The translations under genes and the position numbers were made by a program. Below are positions 1 to 6,666 of a DNA stretch of 32,329 nt, piece after piece. The DNA is taken from the NCBI GenBank assembly GCA_018434245.1, contig JAHDPQ010000002.1:1-32329 (forward strand), written 5' to 3'. Source of the DNA: Oscillospiraceae bacterium (GTDB lineage Bacteria > Bacillota > Clostridia > Oscillospirales > Ruminococcaceae). Position 1 is the first letter of the stretch; each line of letters starts with the position of its first letter. A model generated the notes under the pieces. That model did not search any database. It was given only the letters and a program-made list of their open reading frames with translations, and was not told the origin of the DNA.

Positions 1-59
1 AATACTATGTGATACTTGCAATTCCATTTTGTGTGGGCTAAACTATTTGTGTCAGTCAT
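1..59 (-). CDS. tnpA: IS200/IS605-family Y1 transposase TnpA, 5' fragment (runs off window start)
   Basis: Reading the minus strand from an ATG at 59-57 gives 19 codons before the window edge. The peptide begins MTDTNSLAHTKWNCKYHIV. The HTKWNCKYHIVF stretch is the characteristic N-terminus of the small single-tyrosine transposases that mobilise IS200/IS605 elements as single strands. An AAAAGGAGG ribosome binding site lies at 77-69 on the same strand, 9 nt from the ATG. The catalytic HUH motif and tyrosine would lie outside the window, so intactness cannot be judged. The short match is very specific, so the family call is confident although only about an eighth of the gene is present. Confidence 0.9.
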   Translation of the reverse strand, partial: MTDTNSLAHTKWNCKYHIV

Positions 60-69
60 TTCGATTGAC

Positions 70-126
70 CTCCTTTTGATATGGTTGTGCAGTTGGCAGA
101 CCGCACTTTTATCCTATCAAAAGGAG
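70..126 (-). promoter_or_regulatory. RBS-sequestering hairpin in the tnpA leader
   Basis: A perfect 12-bp inverted repeat (70-81, 115-126) encloses a second stem (87-93 with 100-106, seven pairs including one G-U, six-base loop). In the minus-strand mRNA the right arm UAUCAAAAGGAG carries most of the tnpA Shine-Dalgarno sequence, and the left arm CUCCUUUUGAUA is its exact antagonist. IS200 tnpA is known to be kept silent by a leader structure that hides its ribosome binding site; this hairpin is placed to do the same. The structure is seen directly; the regulatory role is inferred from the family. Confidence 0.75.
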
Positions 127-167
127 TTCTATTTTTATATGGAACGCTAAAGCTTTTTTAGAACCTC

Positions 168-200
168 CGGCACTCTGCATTGCCGTGGCGTATTTTTTTA
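168..200 (+). terminator. Weak hairpin with T-tract in the IS end
   Basis: CGGCA (168-172) and TGCCG (181-185) form a short stem with an 8-base loop, followed after a few bases by a run of seven T (192-198). It could be a weak plus-strand terminator or one of the structural hairpins of an IS200-type end. The stem is short, so confidence is low. Confidence 0.3.
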
Positions 201-205
201 TGTTA

Positions 206-234
206 GAAACCATCAATGATTCATTGATGGTTTC
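206..234. repeat. Perfect 14-bp inverted repeat with 1-base centre
   Basis: GAAACCATCAATGA at 206-219 is repeated inverted at 221-234 around a single T. It has no T-tract on either strand, so a terminator is unlikely. The location beyond the tnpA leader fits a subterminal recognition hairpin of an IS200/IS605 element, but it could also be a protein-binding dyad in host DNA next to the insertion. Confidence 0.55.
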
Positions 235-357
235 TTCCCAATATAGAATACTATACGGTCGCCGAAAAGCTTTGTCATTTCACCAGAGTTGCCCCGGTGA
301 AGCTGAGCCAAAGTGCTTTAAAGGTACCTCTACTGTATAAAGCCCAACGCCGCCGGC

Positions 358-1434
358 TCAACCTTCCGAAGCATCGCTGCGGGCCGGGCCAGTGGAACTG
401 CGCACCACCAGCTTGGGCTGATATTCCACCCGGGTCAGGCTCAGGTCGGTTCCCGCTGCCGTGCCGATTTGGTTGATCCGACGGTAGAGCATATCAAAGG
501 CGTCCTTGCCCTTGGAAAGCATGTGGTTTTCGATGCTGGTGAGGGAAACCGCCGTCATGTGGGAGGGAAAAACATTGTCGAACCCGCAGACACTGTAATC
601 CTGAGGAACCTTCTTCCCTGCCTCCAGCAGAGCATCCATGGCTCCGTAGGCCACCATGTCGTTGACGCAGACCATGGCGGTCAGCTTTGGAATTTGCAGG
701 CATTCCCGGGCCAACTCATAACCTACCTTATGTTCAATATCCGGGTCGTTGATGTCGGAGCTGCTGGAAACATCCTGAGATTTCACCGTCAGACTGTGGC
801 CTCTGCCCACGTTTTTGACGGCATCCCGAACTCCTTCCATCCGCTGCACCCGAATTTTATTCTCGCTGTTGAGGGAGGTGGATAAAAAGGCAATGTGCCG
901 GTGTCCCAACGCCATCAGATGCTCGGCCACGGCAGCTCCCGACCGGTAGCTATTTACCTCCACGGTGTCCACGTCAATCATATCGTTGCGGTCCCCGATT
1001 ACCACCACCGGAATCTGCCGATTGAGAGTTTCCACCATTTTAATGTGGAGGGGAATGTGGGTAAAGATGACGCCCGCCACCGTGTCCCCCAGCTCCTGCA
1101 GATGCCGCATTTCCATATCTGGGTTGCGATAGGTGGTGTGAATCAGCGTGCGAAAGCCGGCGGCATAGGCCGCCTTTTCAATGGCTTGTACCACTCCGGA
1201 ATAGTAGGGGTTGGAGAGAACCGGGCAGAATACCGCCACCGTATTGCTCAGGGCCGGAGCCCGTTCCCGCCGAACTCCCTCGTATCCCAGTTGTGCCGCT
1301 GCGTCCATCACCTTGCGGATGGTCTCATCGGTAAAGGAGGGCAGCTGCTTGCCGTTGAGTACCATGGACACCGTGGACTGAGAAACGCCTGCCGCTCTGG
1401 CTACATCCATAGAGGTTGGCTTTCTTTTTTTCAT
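358..1434 (-). CDS. LacI-family transcriptional repressor
   Basis: The 358-residue protein has the LacI architecture: an N-terminal helix-turn-helix (residues about 7-27, DVARAAGVSQSTVSMVLNG), a hinge helix, then a periplasmic-binding-protein-like effector domain with the typical NPYYSGVVQAIEKAA opening and a late ICVNDM-like region (here MVCVNDMVAYGAMDAL). It is transcribed away from the isomerase/ABC operon that starts at 1698 and almost certainly represses it, releasing on binding a sugar or sugar-like effector. Its own promoter at 1470-1498 carries an AT-rich dyad immediately after the -10 box, and a matching dyad lies after the operon's -10 box, which points to autoregulation. The effector cannot be read from sequence. 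Confidence 0.93.
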   Translation of the reverse strand: MKKRKPTSMDVARAAGVSQSTVSMVLNGKQLPSFTDETIRKVMDAAAQLGYEGVRRERAPALSNTVAVFCPVLSNPYYSGVVQAIEKAAYAAGFRTLIHTTYRNPDMEMRHLQELGDTVAGVIFTHIPLHIKMVETLNRQIPVVVIGDRNDMIDVDTVEVNSYRSGAAVAEHLMALGHRHIAFLSTSLNSENKIRVQRMEGVRDAVKNVGRGHSLTVKSQDVSSSSDINDPDIEHKVGYELARECLQIPKLTAMVCVNDMVAYGAMDALLEAGKKVPQDYSVCGFDNVFPSHMTAVSLTSIENHMLSKGKDAFDMLYRRINQIGTAAGTDLSLTRVEYQPKLVVRSSTGPARSDASEG

Positions 1435-1456
1435 ACACGCATATCCTATCTAATTT

Positions 1457-1468
1457 ATTATTAATAAT
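1457..1468. promoter_or_regulatory. Candidate LacI-family operator (autoregulatory)
   Basis: ATTATTAATAAT is a perfect 12-bp palindrome directly downstream of the minus-strand -10 box at 1470-1475. The same TTATTAATAA core recurs at 1649-1658, and a related 17-bp dyad lies at 1611-1627. The position would block promoter clearance. The region is AT-rich, so chance palindromes are possible. Confidence 0.5.
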
Positions 1469-1469
1469 T

Positions 1470-1498
1470 ATTATATATCATCAATAATAAAAAGTAAA
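1470..1498 (-). promoter_or_regulatory. Promoter of the LacI-family regulator
   Basis: On the minus strand TTTACT (1498-1493) is separated by 17 bp from a consensus TATAAT (1475-1470), 36 bases before the regulator's ATG. It is a vegetative (sigma-A) promoter by sequence. Confidence 0.6.
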
Positions 1499-1576
1499 CA
1501 TGCAAAGTTAACAAATTGAATTTATTATATTTTAACTACATTATCTTGATATTCGGTTAAAATTATTATATTTATA

Positions 1577-1606
1577 TTGACAGTCCCTAGTTTTTGATGC
1601 TATAAT
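1577..1606 (+). promoter_or_regulatory. Promoter of the isomerase-GDPD-ABC operon
   Basis: A consensus TTGACA (1577-1582) and a consensus TATAAT (1601-1606) are separated by 18 bp. Transcription would start near 1613, leaving a leader of about 85 bases. The start point falls inside the 1611-1627 dyad, giving a repressor an obvious way to act. Confidence 0.8.
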
Positions 1607-1610
1607 CAAT

Positions 1611-1627
1611 TTATTAATTATTAATAA
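1611..1627. promoter_or_regulatory. Candidate LacI-family operator at the operon start site
   Basis: TTATTAAT-T-ATTAATAA is a perfect 17-bp dyad with 8-bp arms placed 4 bp after the -10 box. A further TTATTAATAA palindrome is found at 1649-1658. LacI-family operators are commonly palindromes overlapping the start site of the divergent target. The match to this repressor is inferred from position. Confidence 0.6.
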
Positions 1628-1697
1628 CTGTATTAATAGTGTTGAATTTTATTAATAACAAGACAGCGGATTCACCGCTCTTTATTGGGGTTATGGT

Positions 1698-2504
1698 ATG
1701 AACATATCCTATTCAGACCTTTGCCTGCTGGGCGAGCAACTGGAACATAATCTGCAAAAGCTGCTGGAGCAGGGCTCCTCTCATCTGGAGCTGATGATGG
1801 ACGGAGCCGCCTGGGATAGCTTTGAGCAGCGACAGGAGAAGATTTTGTCGGTCATCCGCAGCTTTCCCGTCACCTGCTCCCTTCACACCCCCTGCTGGGA
1901 TGTCAATATGGCGGCGGAGAACCGCCATGTCCGGGAGGCCGGTCTTCAAAGCGCTTTGGACGCTCTGGAGTTTGCCGCTCAGCTGGGCTGCACCCATCTG
2001 GTGGTCCACCCTGGATTCTGTCAAACCAGAGTCTTTGACCGACCCAAGGCTCAGCACCATGCCCGCCAGGCTCTGGAGACTCTCTGCCGCAGGGCACAAG
2101 GGGCCGGCGTTCGGCTGGCGGTGGAAAACGTGGGCTTTGGCGGCACCTGCCTGTACAATTATTCAGAATTTTCCAGCCTCCTTGACGGGCTGGGCTGCGA
2201 GGTGGGCTATCTGTTGGATGTGGGCCACGCCATCCTCAACGGTTGGGACCCTGTGGCCGCCACCAGAGATTTGGCTGATCGCCTTTTGGCCCTGCACCTT
2301 CACGATAATGATGGCGTGACGGATAACCATCTTCCCATCGGGCAGGGCATCATGCCCTGGGATGCCCTGTGGGAGGAAGTTGCCCGCCTGCCTCACAGCG
2401 TCAATCTGATTCTGGAATACAACTTCGGCACTCCTTTGGAGCAGCTTGCCAAAGACAAACACATGCTGGAAGCCCGGTTGGGCCTTGCATGCACCAAGGT
2501 TTGA
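1698..2504 (+). CDS. Sugar phosphate isomerase/epimerase (xylose-isomerase-like TIM barrel)
   Basis: This 268-residue protein has the AP-endonuclease-2/IolE-type TIM barrel used by sugar isomerases and epimerases. The usual metal and substrate residues can be followed along the strands: HPGF (H104), AVENVG (E143), LLDVGHA (D174, H177), LHLHDND (H202), HLPIGQG (H211) and a final LILEY (E240). It is cytoplasmic and the first gene of the LacI-controlled operon; the upstream GGGG is a weak ribosome binding site. In this context it probably isomerises or epimerises the carbohydrate released from, or imported with, the ABC system's substrate. The exact sugar cannot be assigned. Confidence 0.85.
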   Translation: MNISYSDLCLLGEQLEHNLQKLLEQGSSHLELMMDGAAWDSFEQRQEKILSVIRSFPVTCSLHTPCWDVNMAAENRHVREAGLQSALDALEFAAQLGCTHLVVHPGFCQTRVFDRPKAQHHARQALETLCRRAQGAGVRLAVENVGFGGTCLYNYSEFSSLLDGLGCEVGYLLDVGHAILNGWDPVAATRDLADRLLALHLHDNDGVTDNHLPIGQGIMPWDALWEEVARLPHSVNLILEYNFGTPLEQLAKDKHMLEARLGLACTKV

Positions 2505-2540
2505 GGACACCCATCAATAAGGATTGTTAGGAGGCAAGGC

Positions 2541-3296
2541 ATGAAAAAAACGCTTGCGCTGGCTCACAGGGGGTACAGCGGAAGGTACCCCGAAAATACT
2601 ATGGAAGCCTTTCTGGCAGCCATTGCGGTTCCCGGTTGCGACGGCTTTGAGTCGGATGTGCATCTTTCGGCGGATCGTGAGCCGGTTGTGATTCACGATC
2701 CCGTTCTGGACCGCACCACCAGCGGTTCGGGGCCGGTGAATAGCCTTCGTTTTCAGGAGCTGCGCAAGCTGGACTGCGGCTCTTGGAAGGACCCCCGCTT
2801 TACCGGGCAGCGGATGCTCCATCTGGATGAGCTGCTGGACCTGTGCATCCAACACGACATGCTGCTCAATCTGGAGGTCAAGAACTACGAGGTGTTTTAC
2901 CCCGGCATTGAGGAAATCCTCATCCGCCACATTCTGGATAAAAAGGCGGAGGACCGGGTGTTCCTCTCCTCCTTCAACCACCCCTCCATGGAGCTGTGCA
3001 AGGACATCGCCCCCCAGATCAAAACCGGGTTCTTGTACGGTTACCCCATGCTAAACATGGCGGATTACGCCAAACAGCACCGGGTCGATGCCCTGCACCC
3101 CCGCTACAGTTGCCTGTGGTATGACCCAAAGGTGGTGGAGCAGGCCCATCAGGTTGGGCTCAAGGTCAACACCTGGACCGCCAATACCGAGGAGGATATC
3201 CGCATGTGCCTAGACCTTGGGGTGGACAGCATCATCAGCAACTACCCTCAGCTTCTGACCCAACTGATCCGTGAAAAGGAGGCGGAACCATCATGA
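2541..3296 (+). CDS. Glycerophosphodiester phosphodiesterase (cytoplasmic, UgpQ-like)
   Basis: The 251-residue GDPD TIM barrel hydrolyses glycerophosphodiesters to glycerol 3-phosphate and an alcohol. Catalytic and metal-binding signatures are intact: HRG (H9, R10), PENT (17-20), FESDVH with E37 and D39, and IHD (H52), followed by LNLEVKN and a C-terminal WTAN-EED-LGVDSIISNYP segment. There is no signal peptide, so it acts in the cytoplasm on imported substrate, as UgpQ does. A GGAGG site precedes the ATG and its stop overlaps the first permease start (ATGATGA). Its pairing with an importer suggests uptake of glycerophosphodiesters, possibly glycosylated ones given the neighbouring isomerase. 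Confidence 0.9.
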   Translation: MKKTLALAHRGYSGRYPENTMEAFLAAIAVPGCDGFESDVHLSADREPVVIHDPVLDRTTSGSGPVNSLRFQELRKLDCGSWKDPRFTGQRMLHLDELLDLCIQHDMLLNLEVKNYEVFYPGIEEILIRHILDKKAEDRVFLSSFNHPSMELCKDIAPQIKTGFLYGYPMLNMADYAKQHRVDALHPRYSCLWYDPKVVEQAHQVGLKVNTWTANTEEDIRMCLDLGVDSIISNYPQLLTQLIREKEAEPS

Positions 3297-4177
3297 TGAC
3301 CCCTGCAAAAAACCGCGGTGCAGGCAAGGTGGCCCCCTACCTGTACCTGCTTCCCTGTTTGCTGGTCTTTGCAATCTTTGTGTTCTGGCCCTTTATCAAG
3401 ACGGTGGTCTATTCCTTCACCATTACCGACACCCGGGGAACTCCCCTTGAGTTTGTGGGGCTGGAAAACTACATACGGCAGTTTAAGTCCTCCCAATTTC
3501 GCAACAGCCTGAAGCTCACCTTTTTGTTTGCCCCTATGGTGGGGATTCCCACCTTTATCATCGGATTTTTTCTGGCGGCTCTGGCCAGCGAGCGGATGCG
3601 GGGCAGCCGCATCTACGAGGTAATGTACTCCCTGCCCATGGCGGTGGCCTCGGCCCCTGCTTCGGTCATCTGGTTTATGCTGCTCTCGTCGGGCCGCAAT
3701 GGCATTGTCAACTGGATTCTAAACTCGGAAATCCGCTGGCTGCTGGACAGCAAATACGCTCTGATTGCGGTGGCCATCGTCACTGTGTGGCTGAATGTGG
3801 GAGCCAACTTTATCTTTTTGCTCACCGGCTTTCGCAACGTGCCCACCGACCTGATCGAAAGCGCCCGCATTGATGGAGCCGGGTACTTTACCCGCCTGTT
3901 CCGGATTATGACGCCGGTGGCCTCCCCCCAAATCTTTTTTGTGGTGTTCCTCAACATCGTCACCTCCTTCCAATCCTTTGCCCAGATTCGCTTGCTAACC
4001 CCCAACGGGGGACCCAGCTACTCCACCAATGTGCTGATCTACTCCATCTACCAGTCGGCCATCCGGGATTCCCGGTACGAGACCGCGTTTGCCCAGTCGG
4101 TGGTGCTCTTTCTCATCATCTTGGTCATCACCCTCATCCAGTTTAAAACCGAGGATAAGGTGGTGCATTATCAGTGA
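3293..4177 (+). CDS. ABC transporter permease, UgpA/MalF-type (CUT1)
   Basis: The 294-residue membrane protein has about six transmembrane segments and the binding-protein-dependent permease (EAA) loop near residues 195-215 (IESARIDGAGYFTRLFRIMTP), which docks on the ATPase. Its family is the carbohydrate-uptake-1 permeases that work as heterodimers, here with the next gene. It overlaps the GDPD stop codon and its own last codons overlap the next permease by 4 bases, so the pair is translationally coupled. No ATPase gene is in the operon, which in Firmicutes usually means that a shared MsmK/UgpC-type ATPase elsewhere energises it. Confidence 0.92.
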   Translation: MMTPAKNRGAGKVAPYLYLLPCLLVFAIFVFWPFIKTVVYSFTITDTRGTPLEFVGLENYIRQFKSSQFRNSLKLTFLFAPMVGIPTFIIGFFLAALASERMRGSRIYEVMYSLPMAVASAPASVIWFMLLSSGRNGIVNWILNSEIRWLLDSKYALIAVAIVTVWLNVGANFIFLLTGFRNVPTDLIESARIDGAGYFTRLFRIMTPVASPQIFFVVFLNIVTSFQSFAQIRLLTPNGGPSYSTNVLIYSIYQSAIRDSRYETAFAQSVVLFLIILVITLIQFKTEDKVVHYQ

Positions 4178-4998
4178 GTAAAGTAAAGGTTTTACAGGCT
4201 CTTTCCTTTTTGGGCAAGCTGCTGGTGGGCCTGCTGGTGATCTCCCCCATTCTGCTGGGGATTTCCTTCAGCTTTATGGGCCCCAGCGAACTGGCCTCCA
4301 TCCCGCCCCACCTGATCCCCCACCAGCCTGTCACCTACACCTACCGCAAGGTGCTGCAAGCCATCCCCCTGTTCCGCTTTCTGGGAAACTCTCTGGTGGT
4401 CTGCGCCATCGTCATCCTGTCCCAGATTATTACCTGCTCTCTGGCAGCCTACGCCTTTTCCTTCTTCAAGTTCAAGGGACAACGTGTTCTCTTTCTGACG
4501 GTGCTGGCCACCATGATGATTCCGGTGGACTCCATCATCATCGCAAACTACCTAACTATTTCCCAGCTCAAGTTGTCCGATTCCTACTTTGCGCTGGTGG
4601 CCCCCTACCTCACCTCCGCCATGGGTATCTTTTTGATGCGGCAATCCTTCCTCACCATTCCCAAGGAGCTCCACGAGGCCGCCACCGTAGATGGCTGCGG
4701 CCATCTACGGTTCTGGTTTAGTATCGTGATGCCCATCTCCAAGCCCGCCATCGCCTCCTTGGGAGTTTACATCTTCATCCAGGTCTACAACCAGTTCCTG
4801 TGGCCTCTTCTGGTCACCAACACCAGCAACATGCGCACGGTGCAGGTGGGTATGAGCATCCTGCGGGAGGCGGAGGCAGTGGACTACGGCGTGGTTCTGG
4901 CGGGAGCAGTAATGATACTGATTCCTTCGGTCTGTGTGTTTATCTTTGGGCAGAAATATCTTGTCAAGGGTATGACAGCCGGATCGGTCAAGGGTTGA
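4174..4998 (+). CDS. ABC transporter permease, UgpE/MalG-type (CUT1)
   Basis: The 274-residue partner permease starts at a GTG that overlaps the previous stop (GTGA). It has about six transmembrane helices and an EAA loop (ELHEAATVDGCGHLRFWF) in the second half, and ends with the FGQKYLVKGMTAGSVKG tail typical of MalG/UgpE proteins. It forms the translocation pore with the product of the gene at 3293. The spacing of 46 bases to the binding-protein gene and no visible promoter between them support a single transcript. Confidence 0.92.
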   Translation: MSKVKVLQALSFLGKLLVGLLVISPILLGISFSFMGPSELASIPPHLIPHQPVTYTYRKVLQAIPLFRFLGNSLVVCAIVILSQIITCSLAAYAFSFFKFKGQRVLFLTVLATMMIPVDSIIIANYLTISQLKLSDSYFALVAPYLTSAMGIFLMRQSFLTIPKELHEAATVDGCGHLRFWFSIVMPISKPAIASLGVYIFIQVYNQFLWPLLVTNTSNMRTVQVGMSILREAEAVDYGVVLAGAVMILIPSVCVFIFGQKYLVKGMTAGSVKG

Positions 4999-5044
4999 CC
5001 GATAGGCTTGTATATAATCAATCTGACTGAAAAGGAGAAGAAAA

Positions 5045-6454
5045 ATGAGCAAACGTACCTTTGCACTACTCCTGGCACTGGTTATGTGTGTTTCCTTGTT
5101 CTCTGCCTGCGGCAGCAGCAGCCCCTCCTCGGCGGCTCCTTCCCAAAGTTCTGATGCCGGCAGCAGCCAAAGTGCCGCCGCCCCGACCGCCCCTCAGACC
5201 ACGGCGGACGCCTCCGCCGGCAAGGTTAAGATCATCTTCTGGCACGCTATGGGCGGCCGCAACGGCGAATATCTGGATAAGATGGTGGCAAGCTACAACT
5301 CCTCTCAGGATGCTGTAGAGGTGGAGGCCCAATATCAGGGCAACTACGACGACGCCATGGCTAAACTGCGGGCCACTCCGGCAGGCAGCGGCCCTGACAT
5401 CATGCAGCTGTACGACATCGGCACCCGCTGGATGATCGACAACGGCAACATCCACGTAATGCAGGATTTTATCAATGCCGACAACTACGACATTTCCGAC
5501 TATGAAGAAAATATTCTGGCCTACTACGCCCTGGTTGACGGCACCCTTTACTCCATGCCCTTTAACTGTTCCTCCCCCGTCATTGTTTACAACAAAGAGG
5601 CTCTGGCGGCAGCCAATCTGGACCCCAAGACCGCTTTTGCCACCATGGACGACTGTCTGAACACCGCCAAGGCCATTGCCGATGCGGGACTTCAGGTGGG
5701 CGGCTCCTTCACCAACTACAGCTGGGTGTTTGAGCAGCTGATCTCCATGCAGGAGCTGGAATTGGTGGATAACGGCAACGGCCGTCTGGACCGGGCCACC
5801 AAGGTGATTATGGACGAAAACAACGCTGCCCTTAACATTCTGAGCAAGTGGAAGCCCATTGCCGACGCCCCCTTTACCCAGACCTACGGCAAGGGAACCA
5901 ACGAGTCCAAACAGCAGTTTGCCACCGGCAACGTGGGCTTTATTCTGGATAGCTGCTCGGTTTATGTTGATGTTTCCGCAGCGGCGGGAGGCAGCTTCTC
6001 GGTAGGTTTTGCTCCTGTTCCCAAGGTCAACGCAGGGGATACCGGCGGCGTTTCCGTCGGTGGCGGCTCTCTGTGGCTGATGGATAACGGTGACGACAAC
6101 AAGGCTGCAGCCGCCTGGGACTTCATCAAGTTTGTCACCAGCGCCGAAGAACAGGCCAAGTGGTCCATGGGAACCGGCTACCTACCCATTCGCAAATCCG
6201 CCCTGGAGCTCGACTTCTACAAGGACTACCTGACCAACACAAACCCCGAGCTGATTGTGGCCATCGAGGCTCTGCAGGGCTCCAAGCCCAACTGCGCCGG
6301 CGCCGTTATGGGCGTCTTCCCCCAGGCCCGGGTCATTATCGAAAACGGCATCGAAACTATGATCAACGATCCTTCCGCCTCTCCCGAATCGGTGATTAAG
6401 ACCATGTGTGAGGAGATCAACGCCGAGATCGACATGTACAACCGCACCAACTGA
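5045..6454 (+). CDS. ABC transporter solute-binding lipoprotein (UgpB-like, CUT1)
   Basis: The 469-residue protein starts with a lipoprotein signal peptide (hydrophobic residues 6-20, FSAC with the lipidated Cys22), then a low-complexity Ser/Ala/Pro tether up to about residue 58. The bacterial type-1 extracellular binding fold begins at KVKIIFWHAMGG. The WHAMGG opening and the later KQQFATGNVGFILDS segment are typical of glycerol-3-phosphate and oligosaccharide binding proteins. It is anchored outside the membrane and delivers substrate to the two permeases upstream. The phosphodiesterase in the operon favours a glycerophosphodiester-type ligand, but a glycoside is also possible. Confidence 0.92.
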   Translation: MSKRTFALLLALVMCVSLFSACGSSSPSSAAPSQSSDAGSSQSAAAPTAPQTTADASAGKVKIIFWHAMGGRNGEYLDKMVASYNSSQDAVEVEAQYQGNYDDAMAKLRATPAGSGPDIMQLYDIGTRWMIDNGNIHVMQDFINADNYDISDYEENILAYYALVDGTLYSMPFNCSSPVIVYNKEALAAANLDPKTAFATMDDCLNTAKAIADAGLQVGGSFTNYSWVFEQLISMQELELVDNGNGRLDRATKVIMDENNAALNILSKWKPIADAPFTQTYGKGTNESKQQFATGNVGFILDSCSVYVDVSAAAGGSFSVGFAPVPKVNAGDTGGVSVGGGSLWLMDNGDDNKAAAAWDFIKFVTSAEEQAKWSMGTGYLPIRKSALELDFYKDYLTNTNPELIVAIEALQGSKPNCAGAVMGVFPQARVIIENGIETMINDPSASPESVIKTMCEEINAEIDMYNRTN

Positions 6455-6489
6455 CAAATCCGCAGGGCTCCTTGCCCATTTCATATCCG

Positions 6490-6535
6490 ACGCAGAAATG
6501 GTGGACGAAGCAGACGTCCACCATTTCTGCGTTTT
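6490..6535 (+). terminator. Strong intrinsic terminator after the ABC operon
   Basis: A perfect 18-bp stem (6490-6507 with 6515-6532) with a 7-base loop is followed by TTT. It ends the LacI-controlled operon and insulates the regulator at 6667. Confidence 0.85.
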
Positions 6536-6597
6536 GAGGTCTTAAAGCAGGCTGTCCCCCGCCCCGGCGGTAGAAAGCTCTTTCCCACAGATTGGAA

Positions 6598-6625
6598 TTG
6601 CATCCTTTGTAATTTATGGTATGCT
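6598..6625 (+). promoter_or_regulatory. Possible promoter of the PrpR-type activator
   Basis: TTGCAT (6598-6603) and TATGCT (6620-6625) with a 16-bp spacer lie about 40 bases before the regulator's start. Both boxes deviate from consensus. Confidence 0.35.
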
Positions 6626-6666
6626 GAATTTAGGATACCATTGTAAGAAAAACGGAGGGGCCAGGG

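Larger units (their letters stand above)
1..234 (-). mobile_element. IS200/IS605-type insertion sequence, tnpA-proximal end (partial)
   Basis: The minus-strand tnpA start (1-59), its structured leader (70-126) and further hairpins up to 234 together look like the left end of an IS200-like element. These elements lack terminal inverted repeats and end in subterminal hairpins. The outer boundary is not determined here; 234 is the end of the last strong hairpin and the cleavage site could be some tens of bases further. The rest of the element lies left of the window. No gene is visible in 60-357 apart from this leader. Confidence 0.65.

Noticed and set aside
469-1464. Long plus-strand open frames opposite the LacI gene (469-885, 895-1464)
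   Set aside because: They are antisense shadows of a clearly recognisable gene, with no ribosome binding site and no recognisable protein.
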